In this document: in pieces, positions 1 through 6,581 of the stretch
Numbering within the stretch: position 1 is the stretch's first letter
Layout of the letters: each line of letters opens with the position of its first letter
Source of the DNA: Sphingomonas colocasiae
GTDB lineage: Bacteria > Pseudomonadota > Alphaproteobacteria > Sphingomonadales > Sphingomonadaceae
Assembly (NCBI RefSeq): GCF_019880585.1
Contig: NZ_JAINVV010000010.1
Location: 1 to 64,000 of the forward strand
DNA: 64,000 bases
Reading direction: 5' to 3'
Program-made: the position numbers and the translations under genes
Notes under the pieces: generated by a model
Databases searched by the model: none
What the model saw: the letters and a program-made list of their open reading frames with translations, nothing else
Told to the model about the DNA's origin: nothing

Positions 1-57
1 GCGGGGGGTTCGGTTCCCCAACATTTAGTGCGGGTGGGGGTGGCGTTGTCCCCCGCC

Positions 58-129
58 TCGACTCCGAATGTTCGTTTGTTTGCCATGATTTCCAAGCCGG
101 CAGGTGAGTCCACCTGCCTCGAAATCACT
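58..129 (+). repeat. Left arm of 72-bp inverted repeat around the DUF1328 gene
   Basis: This segment is the reverse complement of 412-483 with only two mismatches (near 105 and 117). The pair encloses a 282-bp segment holding the DUF1328 gene and its promoter. Each arm contains a short inner dyad (CAGGTGGACTC-type) and an ATG reading outward (MANKRTFGV...). Seen directly; the role is unknown. Confidence 0.9.
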
Positions 130-176
130 GTGGGCGCGAATGCGCGCTGACGCCATCGCGCCGCGCGCATTCGCAT

Positions 177-350
177 TCAGGTGACTTTCTTCACGGCCGT
201 CAGGCCAAGGACCAGGAAGATCAGGAAGACGGCGATGGCGACGAAGAACAGGATCTTGGCGATGCCGACGAACGCGCCGCCGATCCCGCCAAAGCCGAGC
301 GCGCCGAGAACCAGACCGGCGACGAGGAAGATAAGGGCAGCCTTGAGCAT
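177..350 (-). CDS. DUF1328 small membrane protein (YtjA-like)
   Basis: The gene encodes a 57-residue, very hydrophobic protein with two membrane-spanning segments (about residues 3-20 and 30-52), a Gly-rich turn (GFGGIGGAF) between them and a short basic C-terminus (KKVT). This matches the DUF1328/YtjA family in length and layout; the molecular role of that family is not established. The ATG follows a good GGAGACGG ribosome-binding site. A promoter resembling the alphaproteobacterial EcfG general-stress type (GGAAC, 18 bases, GTT) lies just upstream, so I infer stress induction. The gene and promoter sit between 72-bp inverted repeats, which is unusual for this family. Confidence 0.8.
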   Translation of the reverse strand: MLKAALIFLVAGLVLGALGFGGIGGAFVGIAKILFFVAIAVFLIFLVLGLTAVKKVT

Positions 351-380
351 TTTCCGTCTCCTTTCGGTGCAGACATGATC

Positions 381-406
381 AACAAATTGCCTCGCCCGAC
401 GGTTCC
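381..406 (-). promoter_or_regulatory. Putative EcfG (general stress response) promoter of the DUF1328 gene
   Basis: Reading the minus strand, GGAAC (406-402) is followed after 18 bases by GTT (383-381), that is GGAAC-N17-TGTT. This is close to the EcfG consensus GGAAC-N16/17-CGTT. It lies about 30 bases upstream of the DUF1328 start codon. The family consensus is established knowledge; its use here is inference. Confidence 0.5.
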
Positions 407-411
407 GTTAG

Positions 412-483
412 AGTGATTTCGAGACAGGTGGACTCTCCTGCCGGCTTGGAAATCATGGCAAACAAACGAACATTCGGAGTCGA
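412..483 (-). repeat. Right arm of 72-bp inverted repeat
   Basis: Partner of 58-129. Its end lies 40 bases upstream of the metallophosphoesterase start. It carries the start of an 18-codon open frame (MANKRTFGVDP..., 455-511) that diverges from the copy in the left arm after the repeat ends, so coding is doubtful. Confidence 0.9.
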
Positions 484-523
484 TCCGGTTCAATCCGAAC
501 CGGATCTCTAGGAAGCGGCGTTG

Positions 524-1345
524 ATGAAACTCCGTCTCGCCCTGATCCTGCTCGTCCTGATCGGAATCGGGCTGATCGCGTCCGGCTATTGGCAGGCGAC
601 GCGTGATCCGATCATACGCTCCACCTATGTGTCGCTGCCCGAATGGCCGGCGGGCCAGACGCCGATCCGGGCGGTGCTGATGTCCGATCTCCATGTCGCC
701 GGGCCGGATATGCCGCCCGAGCGGCTCGCGCGGATCATTGGGCAGGTGAACGCGCTTTCCCCCGATATCGTGCTGATCGCGGGCGATCTGGTGAGCGACA
801 AACCCTTCGCCACGCGGCACTATGCCGTCGAGGCTGCGGTGGCGCCGTTTCGCGGGTTGCGTGCGCCGCTGGGCGTGATCGCGGTGCTCGGGAATCACGA
901 TCATGCCCGCGACACCGCCGCCTTCCGCCGCGCGATACCCGCGACCGGCGTCACCCTGCTCACCAACCAGGCCGTCCGGCGCGGGCCGTTGACGATCGGC
1001 GGGATCGACGACGAGATCACGCGCAACGCCGATGTCGCGAAGACCATCCGCGCGATGGATGCATCGCCCGGGCCGCGACTCGTCCTCAGCCACAGTCCGG
1101 ACGTGGTTCCGCTGCTGCCCGCGCACATCCCGCTGGTGCTGGCGGGGCACACCCATTGCGGCCAGATCCGCCTGCCGCTGATCGGCCGCATCTCCACGGC
1201 ATCACGCTATGGCGAACGCTATGCCTGCGGCCGGATCGAGGAAGCGGGACGTACGATCATGGTGACGGCGGGCCTCGGCACCAGCGTCGTGCCGCTGCGC
1301 TACGGCGTACCTCCCGATCTCTGGATCGTCACGCTTGGTCCATGA
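524..1345 (+). CDS. Membrane-anchored metallophosphoesterase (YaeI/YkuE-like)
   Basis: The product has 273 residues with an N-terminal signal-anchor helix (about residues 4-22) and a calcineurin-like phosphoesterase domain. The two-metal motifs are all present in order: SDLH (near 54), GDLV (near 88), GNHDH (near 122), HSPD (near 185) and AGHTHCGQ (near 206). This order fits the YaeI/YkuE branch of periplasm- or membrane-facing phosphodiesterases; the substrate cannot be told from sequence. The ATG at 524 is preferred to an in-frame TTG at 521 because AGGAAG lies just upstream. It converges with the UPF0016 gene 7 bases downstream. Confidence 0.88.
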   Translation: MKLRLALILLVLIGIGLIASGYWQATRDPIIRSTYVSLPEWPAGQTPIRAVLMSDLHVAGPDMPPERLARIIGQVNALSPDIVLIAGDLVSDKPFATRHYAVEAAVAPFRGLRAPLGVIAVLGNHDHARDTAAFRRAIPATGVTLLTNQAVRRGPLTIGGIDDEITRNADVAKTIRAMDASPGPRLVLSHSPDVVPLLPAHIPLVLAGHTHCGQIRLPLIGRISTASRYGERYACGRIEEAGRTIMVTAGLGTSVVPLRYGVPPDLWIVTLGP

Positions 1346-1352
1346 AGGTGAG

Positions 1353-1919
1353 TCAGCCGAACAGATCGAGCAGCGCCCAGATGCCGAGGATCGCGAAGAT
1401 CGTGGCGGCGGCGATGCGGATCGCGGCCATCGGCAGGACGCGGGTGATGCGATCGCCCAGGAAGACGGCGGGGACGTTCGCGATCATCATGCCCAATGTC
1501 GTGCCCATCGCGACCAGCGCCACCGCCTGATATTGTGCGCCGAGCGCGACGGTCGCGATCTGCGTCTTGTCGCCCATCTCGGCGAAGAAAAAGGCAATGG
1601 TGGTGGTCAGGAACGCGCCATAGCCGGATTTGGGCTCGGCTTCTTCCTCATCGATCGAATCGGGCACCAGCGTCCATGCCGCCATCGCGATGAATCCGAG
1701 TGCCACCGCCATGCGGAACCAATAGCCGTCGAGCAGGCCGGCGATGGCGGCACCGGCCCATGCCGCCAGCGCATGATTGACGATGGTGGCGGCAAGGATA
1801 CCGGCGACGATCGGCCATGGCCGGCGGAACCGGCAGGCGAGCACGATGGCGAGCAGCATGGTCTTGTCGCCGATCTCGGCGAAGGCGACCAGCAGCGTCG
1901 AGGAAAGCAGGACTTCCAT
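1353..1919 (-). CDS. GDT1/UPF0016 family manganese exporter (riboswitch-controlled copy)
   Basis: This 188-residue protein has six predicted membrane helices in two homologous halves, each carrying the hallmark E-x-G-D-K-T motif (AEIGDKT near residue 14, AEMGDKT near 112). GDT1/TMEM165/MneA relatives export Mn2+ or Ca2+ across the cytoplasmic membrane. The ATG at 1919 was chosen because the first conserved motif then starts after 13 residues as in relatives; an upstream in-frame start at 2060 would run through the riboswitch. The upstream yybP-ykoY element supports Mn2+ as the substrate. A paralogue lies at 4124-4693 without a riboswitch. Confidence 0.9.
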   Translation of the reverse strand: MEVLLSSTLLVAFAEIGDKTMLLAIVLACRFRRPWPIVAGILAATIVNHALAAWAGAAIAGLLDGYWFRMAVALGFIAMAAWTLVPDSIDEEEAEPKSGYGAFLTTTIAFFFAEMGDKTQIATVALGAQYQAVALVAMGTTLGMMIANVPAVFLGDRITRVLPMAAIRIAAATIFAILGIWALLDLFG

Positions 1920-1998
1920 GGGAAACGAGACTCCGGCCGGACGGAAGGCACTACCAACGACGCATGACCACCCCGCCCGGCATGTGCGGAGGTCAGGC

Positions 1999-2128
1999 GT
2001 CATCGGTCTTGCCGATCCCAGCCCGGGCTGGGATTCGCCGCGCCATGGCCTCTCGGCCAAGTATGTTGACGCGGCATCCGTGCCTTTGCCCGATGGGCTG
2101 GCGCGGCCGGCTACTCCCCGGATGACCG
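1999..2128 (-). promoter_or_regulatory. yybP-ykoY manganese riboswitch
   Basis: Read on the minus strand, the leader holds the diagnostic GGGGAGTAGCC (about 2120-2110) and GTCAACATACTTGG (about 2071-2058) motifs of the yybP-ykoY family. A closing P1 helix is visible: GTCATC at 2126-2121 pairs with GATGAC at 2004-1999. Hairpins including TCCCAGCCCGGGCTGGGA follow inside. The element ends about 80 bases before the UPF0016 start codon, leaving room for an expression platform. Binding of Mn2+ by this family is established; induction of this exporter by Mn2+ is inference. Confidence 0.9.
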
Positions 2129-2139
2129 GGAGGCTCTAT

Positions 2140-2172
2140 AATGAGACGGGCGGACCGTCAACGGCCCGCCCC
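2140..2172 (-). terminator. Hairpin after dps (possible terminator)
   Basis: GGGCGGGCC and GGTCCGCCC form a 9-bp stem (one G-U pair) around GTTGAC just after dps. Only a weak T run follows. The same stretch may contain a promoter (TTGACG ... TATAGA, spacing short at 15) for the riboswitch transcript, so its role is ambiguous. Confidence 0.4.
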
Positions 2173-2200
2173 ATCCGGTGCTTCAATCGGAAGTGCGGAA

Positions 2201-2698
2201 TCAGGTCCGGCTGGCTTCGAACAGGAACCAGGCGCGCTGTTCCGCCTGATCGGTCCAGTCGTCGAGAATGCCCGAGGTCGCATTGTCCTTGGCCTCGTCG
2301 ACGATGTCCTTGGCCTCGCGCAGGCTGGCGACCAGGGCCAGATTGTCCTCGCGCAGTTCGGCCAGCATGTTCGCCGCGGAGACGAATTCGTCGTCATTGT
2401 CCTTGATCGACTGGCGACGGGCGATGTCGCCGATCGAGCGCAGCGTGGTGTTGCCGGTCTTGCGCACGCGTTCGGCGATCTCGTCGGTGGTGGCCAGGAT
2501 CTGCGTCGCCTGCTCGTCGAGCATCAGGTGATAGTCGCGGAAATGCGGGCCCGAGACGTGCCAGTGGAAATTCTTGGTCTTGATGTACAGCGCATAGCTG
2601 TCGGCGAGGATGCCGTTCAGCGCATCCGCGACGGTCTTCGCGGCGTTGCTGCCGATATCGGTGGGGGTCTTCAGTTTCGCTTTGCCGCCCTTGGCCAT
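2201..2698 (-). CDS. dps: Dps-family DNA-protecting ferritin-like protein
   Basis: The product has 165 residues, a normal length for Dps. The ferroxidase region is clear: NFHWHVSGPHF (near 45) followed by D and E in HLMLDEQAT, the intersubunit His/Asp/Glu ligands of the family. Dps assembles as a dodecamer, oxidises ferrous iron with peroxide and can coat DNA. The Lys-rich N-terminus (AKGGKAKLKT) is consistent with DNA contact. The ATG at 2698 follows AAGGAGGACA; the longer in-frame start has no such site. It is divergent from the class V aminotransferase, with a perfect 17-bp palindrome between them, and is next to a Mn2+ exporter, suggesting a shared oxidative-stress and metal context. Confidence 0.93.
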   Translation of the reverse strand: MAKGGKAKLKTPTDIGSNAAKTVADALNGILADSYALYIKTKNFHWHVSGPHFRDYHLMLDEQATQILATTDEIAERVRKTGNTTLRSIGDIARRQSIKDNDDEFVSAANMLAELREDNLALVASLREAKDIVDEAKDNATSGILDDWTDQAEQRAWFLFEASRT

Positions 2699-2803
2699 GA
2701 TGTCCTCCTTGGGTGTTCGATTTCGAGTCGGAAGCATAACGAAAGAGCGGGGAAAAAGTCGCAGCTCTTTTGGTGTAAGGGCCCGGAAAAATTCGCTTTC
2801 GGT

Positions 2804-2820
2804 GATCGATTATATCGATC
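2804..2820. promoter_or_regulatory. Perfect palindrome between dps and the aminotransferase
   Basis: GATCGAT-TAT-ATCGATC is a perfect 7+3+7 dyad in the divergent intergenic region, the typical size of a dimeric repressor site. No regulator can be named from sequence. Confidence 0.4.
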
Positions 2821-2886
2821 GACGGGGAATCTTTATGGCAGGTGATCGCTGATGTAGAGGCCGGTCGATCATATCCGGAGAACCTC

Positions 2887-4146
2887 ATGACCGCCTTTCC
2901 CATCGACGATGTGCGAGCCCAGTTTCCCGCGCTTGCGGCAAAGGGGGCCGAAGGCGCGCCCATCTATCTCGATGGCCCGGGCGGAACCCAGATCTGCGCG
3001 CCCGCGCTCGCGGCGATGGTGCGGCATCTGGAAGCGGGCACGGCCAATAGCGGCGGCGCGTTCCGCACCTCGGTCGAAACCGATGCGATGAGCGAGGCGG
3101 CGCATGCCGCGATGGCGGACCTGCTCGGCGGCTCGCCCGACGAGATCGCGTTCGGGCCCAATATGACGACGCTGACCTTCGCGGTCTCGCGGGCCGTGTC
3201 GCGCGACTGGCGGGAAGGCGATGAGCTGGTCGTCACCCGGCTCGATCACGACGCCAATGTCACGCCCTGGCTGATGGTGGCGCAGGATCGCGGCATGACG
3301 GTGCGCTGGATCGATCTCGATCCGGAAACGGGCCTGCTGCGGATCGATGCGCTGCCGGAGATATTGGGGCCGCGCACGCGGCTGGTCGCGGTCGGCGGCG
3401 CGAGCAACGCGATCGGCACGCTTAACGATGTCGAGGCGATCGTGCGGATCGTCCGCGCGCATTGCGATGCGCTGGTGTTCGTCGATGCTGTTCAGTCGGT
3501 GCCGCATGTCGTGACCGACGTTCGTGCGCTCGGCTGCGATCTGCTCGTCTGCTCGCCCTATAAATTCTTCGGTCCGCACCAGGGCGTGCTGTGGGGCAGG
3601 GATGAACTGCTCGAACGGATCCAGGCCTATAAGGTGCGCCCGGCATCGATCCATCCGTCGGCGCGGCGCTTCGAAACTGGCACGCCCTCGTTCGAGGGGC
3701 AGGCCGCGGTGCTGGGGACGATCGACTATCTCGAAACGCTGGGCGCGCGTTTCGCACCCGACGACGCCACGCGGCGCGAGCGGCTGCGCGCCGCGATGCT
3801 CGGCTGCCATGCCTATGAGGATGCGCTCGGCGAGCGGCTGTTGGCCGGGCTCGGCACGATCGACGGGCTGAAGCTGTGGGGGCCACCGACCGTCAGGGGG
3901 CGCGTGCCGACCTTCGGCGTCACCATCGCCGGCCATGATCCGCATGCCCTGTCCGAAGCCCTGGCCGCGCATGACATCTTCGCATGGGCGGGCAATTTCT
4001 ATGCGGTGGAAGCGATCGCCCGGCTCGGCCTCGCCGAAAGCGGCGGGCTGCTTCGCCTTGGGCTATGCCATTACAACACGGTGGACGAGGTCGATCGTGT
4101 CGTCGACGTGTTGACCCGGATCGTCAGGTCAGCCTCAGCGCGCTGA
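2887..4146 (+). CDS. Class V aminotransferase, cysteine-desulfurase-like
   Basis: This 419-residue PLP enzyme belongs to fold type I class V. The PLP lysine is in CSPYKFFGPHQG (near 223), preceded by FVDAVQSVPH with the PLP-contacting Asp and His. The N-terminal YLDGPGGTQ and SVETD segments resemble the VC1184-type SufS-like subfamily. There is no SufE, SufBCD or NifU neighbour, so a role in general Fe-S assembly is unlikely. Substrate may be cysteine, selenocysteine or another amino acid; unresolved. The ATG at 2887 follows CCGGAG. Its last 23 bases overlap the convergent UPF0016 gene. Confidence 0.82.
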   Translation: MTAFPIDDVRAQFPALAAKGAEGAPIYLDGPGGTQICAPALAAMVRHLEAGTANSGGAFRTSVETDAMSEAAHAAMADLLGGSPDEIAFGPNMTTLTFAVSRAVSRDWREGDELVVTRLDHDANVTPWLMVAQDRGMTVRWIDLDPETGLLRIDALPEILGPRTRLVAVGGASNAIGTLNDVEAIVRIVRAHCDALVFVDAVQSVPHVVTDVRALGCDLLVCSPYKFFGPHQGVLWGRDELLERIQAYKVRPASIHPSARRFETGTPSFEGQAAVLGTIDYLETLGARFAPDDATRRERLRAAMLGCHAYEDALGERLLAGLGTIDGLKLWGPPTVRGRVPTFGVTIAGHDPHALSEALAAHDIFAWAGNFYAVEAIARLGLAESGGLLRLGLCHYNTVDEVDRVVDVLTRIVRSASAR

Positions 4147-4693
4147 CCGCGGCGATCGCGCCCAGCAGCAGGAACAGCGCGGCGCCGACGCGGCGGAGCA
4201 CGCCCAGCGGCAGCGCGTCGAGCGCGGCGCGGCCACCCGCCACCGCGAGCGCGCTCATCGCGAACACGCCAGCCGCCGCCCCCGCCGCCGTCAGGATCGG
4301 CATGCCCGTGCGCGTCGCGATCGCGAAGGTCAGGAACTGCGTCTTGTCGCCCAGTTCGGCGATGCCGAAGGCGGCGAAGCTGGTCAGGAAGGCGCCGATG
4401 CGCCACCCGTCAAGGCCCGGCGCGGGCCTGGCCTTGAGCACCATGGTGATGCCCGCCGAAACCAGCGCGAACGCCAGCATCAATGTTGCCGCCTCGCGGG
4501 TGAGCATGGTGCCGATCGCGGCGCCGGCCGCGCTGGCGATCGCGGCGTTGACGAGTCCCGCCAGCGCGATCCCCAAGAGCACGGCACTGCCCTGATCGCG
4601 GAACCGGATCGCGAGCGCGAGCGCGAGCCACTGGGTCTTGTCGCCCAGCTCGGCCAGCGCGGCCGCGAGCAAGGCGGACAGCAGGGCTTCCAT
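4124..4693 (-). CDS. GDT1/UPF0016 family cation exporter, second copy
   Basis: The 189-residue membrane protein again shows both family motifs (AELGDKT near 14 and AELGDKT near 114) and six hydrophobic segments rich in Ala and Leu. It is a clear paralogue of the protein at 1353-1919 but more divergent and without the riboswitch leader. It lies 17 bases downstream of a small unknown gene, forming a likely two-gene operon. The 3' end overlaps the convergent aminotransferase. Ion specificity (Mn2+ or Ca2+) is inferred from family only. Confidence 0.87.
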   Translation of the reverse strand: MEALLSALLAAALAELGDKTQWLALALAIRFRDQGSAVLLGIALAGLVNAAIASAAGAAIGTMLTREAATLMLAFALVSAGITMVLKARPAPGLDGWRIGAFLTSFAAFGIAELGDKTQFLTFAIATRTGMPILTAAGAAAGVFAMSALAVAGGRAALDALPLGVLRRVGAALFLLLGAIAAVSALRLT

Positions 4694-4710
4694 CGATCAG
4701 CCGGTCGGCT

Positions 4711-5034
4711 TCAGCCGGCCATGCGAACGTTGATCGCGGCGAGGTAGATCGCGCCGGCTTCGGCATCGAGCCGTTCGCAGCCGACGGCGTCGCGCATGGT
4801 ATCGAGCCAGGGCAGCACCATCGCGCCACGCCCGGCATCGGCCAGCGCCGCTTCCAGCCCGCGCGCGAGCTGTGCCAGCGGATCGAGGCCGTGGTCGAGC
4901 GCGGTGCGGCGGATATCGTCCACCCCGTTGCAGAGTTGATCGAGCGTCAGATGCGGAAGCTCGTTCGCGATCCGGTCGATCCGGTCGCACAATCCCCCGC
5001 GCACCTGCATCATGGCTTCGACGGCGATGCCCAT
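4711..5034 (-). CDS. Conserved-type hypothetical protein, 107 aa
   Basis: I do not recognise a named domain. The protein is soluble and mostly helical by composition, with regularly spaced Leu/Ala (ELPHLTLDQLC, GLDPLAQLARGLEAAL) and two Cys. A purine-rich AGGGGGCCGA lies upstream of the ATG. It is 17 bases upstream of the second UPF0016 gene and probably co-transcribed, so it could be an accessory to that transporter, but nothing in the sequence proves this. Confidence 0.65.
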   Translation of the reverse strand: MGIAVEAMMQVRGGLCDRIDRIANELPHLTLDQLCNGVDDIRRTALDHGLDPLAQLARGLEAALADAGRGAMVLPWLDTMRDAVGCERLDAEAGAIYLAAINVRMAG

Positions 5035-5111
5035 TTCGGCCCCCTGTTTCCGCTTCGGAGATCAGGATGCGCCGACATGGTTAAATATTGGTTGCAGTCG
5101 TTTCTCGCGGG

Positions 5112-6521
5112 CTATTTGCCGTCTGCATAGGCCATCACCAGATCGTGGAGATAGTCGCGGCCGACCATCACCGATTTTACTTCCATCCGCTCGTTCAGGC
5201 CGTGTGCGCCATTGCCGTCCGGGTCGCCCCAGGGGCCGGGCACACCATAGACGGGAATGCCGATCGCGCCCAGGAAGATGCCGTCGGTTCCGCCCGTCGA
5301 CATCACGGGCACGACGGGCACGCCGGGGAAATATTTGGCGGCGAGCTTCGTCGCCGGCCCCATGATCTTCGGATCGAGCGGCGGCGGCACGGCGGCTGGC
5401 CGGATCGGCGGGACCACGGTGACCGTCATCCCGGGATTGCCGATCACGGAAATGAGCGCGGCCCGCGTTTCCTCGATCGAACGGCTTGGGAAGATGCGGC
5501 AGTTGATGTTCGCGCCGGCGCGTTGCGGCAGCGCGTTGTTGGCATGGCCGCCATCGACCAATGTCGCGACACAGGTGGTGCGCAGCATCGAATGATAGAT
5601 ACGGTCCTTCGATACGATGGCGTCGGCCGCCTTGTCATCGGGATTGGCGGCGATCGCGATCAGCGCAGCACCTTCCTCGCCACCCTTCGCCTTGCCGACC
5701 GCCTGGAAATAGGCGCGGGTGGTGTCGGTCAATTGCGCGGGAAATTCATAGGTGCGGATCTTCGCCAGCGCGTCCGCCAGATCGTAGATCGCATTGTCGC
5801 GCACCGGGATCGAGCTGTGCCCGCCGGGATTGGTCGCCTCGATGCGGAAATTCTGCACCGCCTTTTCGCCGACCTGCATCGATTGGCTGACCAGTTTGCC
5901 CTTGCCATCGGTATCGCCGCCGCCGCCTTCGTTCAGCGCGAACTCGGCGGCGATCAGCTCGGGCCGGTTCTGCGCCAGCCACTGCGCGCCGTTGAAGGCA
6001 TAGGTCGTCTCCTCGCCGCAGGTGAGCGCGACCTTGATGGTGCGTTTCGGTTTGTATCCGCTTTCCTTGAAGCGGATCAGGCTGTCGGTCCACATCGCGG
6101 CCATCGCCTTGTCGTCGGCGGTACCGCGCGCGTAATAATAGCCATTCTCCTCGACCATCACGAAGGGATCGCGCGTCCAGTCCTCGCGCTTGGCCTCCAC
6201 CACGTCGATATGCGCGAGCAGCAGCATTGGCTTCAGCCTGGGGTCGCTGCCCTTCAGCACCGCGACCAGCCCGCCTTCCTTGGGGTGTTCGGGCGTCGCG
6301 AACAGCGTGATGTCCTGATCGGTGTAACCCGCTGCCTTGAGCCGCGCCGACATCTTCTCCGCTGCGAGCGTGCAGCTTCCGACGGAGAGCGTCGTGTTGG
6401 TTTCGACCAGCTCCTTGTAGAGATCGCGGAATTTCACCTGATCGGGGCGAAGCGTGCCCTGGGCGGCGAGCGGCTGGGTGGAAAGGGCAAGACCAAGGCA
6501 GGACAGGACAAAAGCGCGCAT
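5112..6521 (-). CDS. Exported M20 family metallopeptidase
   Basis: The product has 469 residues with a cleavable signal peptide ending in LAAQG, so it acts in the periplasm or outside. M20 catalytic elements are all present: the HxD metal pair in LLAHIDVVEA (near 110), the bridging Asp in RGTADDKAM (near 145), and the Glu pair in CGEETTYAF (near 180). The following region fits the dimerisation (lid) domain, including GGHSSIP. Members hydrolyse dipeptides, tripeptides or N-acyl amino acids. It is apparently monocistronic. Confidence 0.9.
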   Translation of the reverse strand: MRAFVLSCLGLALSTQPLAAQGTLRPDQVKFRDLYKELVETNTTLSVGSCTLAAEKMSARLKAAGYTDQDITLFATPEHPKEGGLVAVLKGSDPRLKPMLLLAHIDVVEAKREDWTRDPFVMVEENGYYYARGTADDKAMAAMWTDSLIRFKESGYKPKRTIKVALTCGEETTYAFNGAQWLAQNRPELIAAEFALNEGGGGDTDGKGKLVSQSMQVGEKAVQNFRIEATNPGGHSSIPVRDNAIYDLADALAKIRTYEFPAQLTDTTRAYFQAVGKAKGGEEGAALIAIAANPDDKAADAIVSKDRIYHSMLRTTCVATLVDGGHANNALPQRAGANINCRIFPSRSIEETRAALISVIGNPGMTVTVVPPIRPAAVPPPLDPKIMGPATKLAAKYFPGVPVVPVMSTGGTDGIFLGAIGIPVYGVPGPWGDPDGNGAHGLNERMEVKSVMVGRDYLHDLVMAYADGK

Positions 6522-6581
6522 CGCGGACCCCCGTGAACGGAAGGCGCGACTAGATCGCAGATCTGCAGGGAGCGCAATCGT

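Noticed and set aside
1-86. Minus-strand frame MANKRTFGVEAG... running off the window start
   Set aside because: Its first codons lie within the inverted repeat and the frame after the repeat is not similar in the two copies, so coding is not supported.
455-511. 18-codon frame in the right repeat arm
   Set aside because: Too short, and its sequence departs from the other copy right after the repeat.
5088-6536. A 482-codon plus-strand frame opposite the M20 peptidase
   Set aside because: The M20 peptidase has a signal peptide and all catalytic residues; the antisense frame has none.
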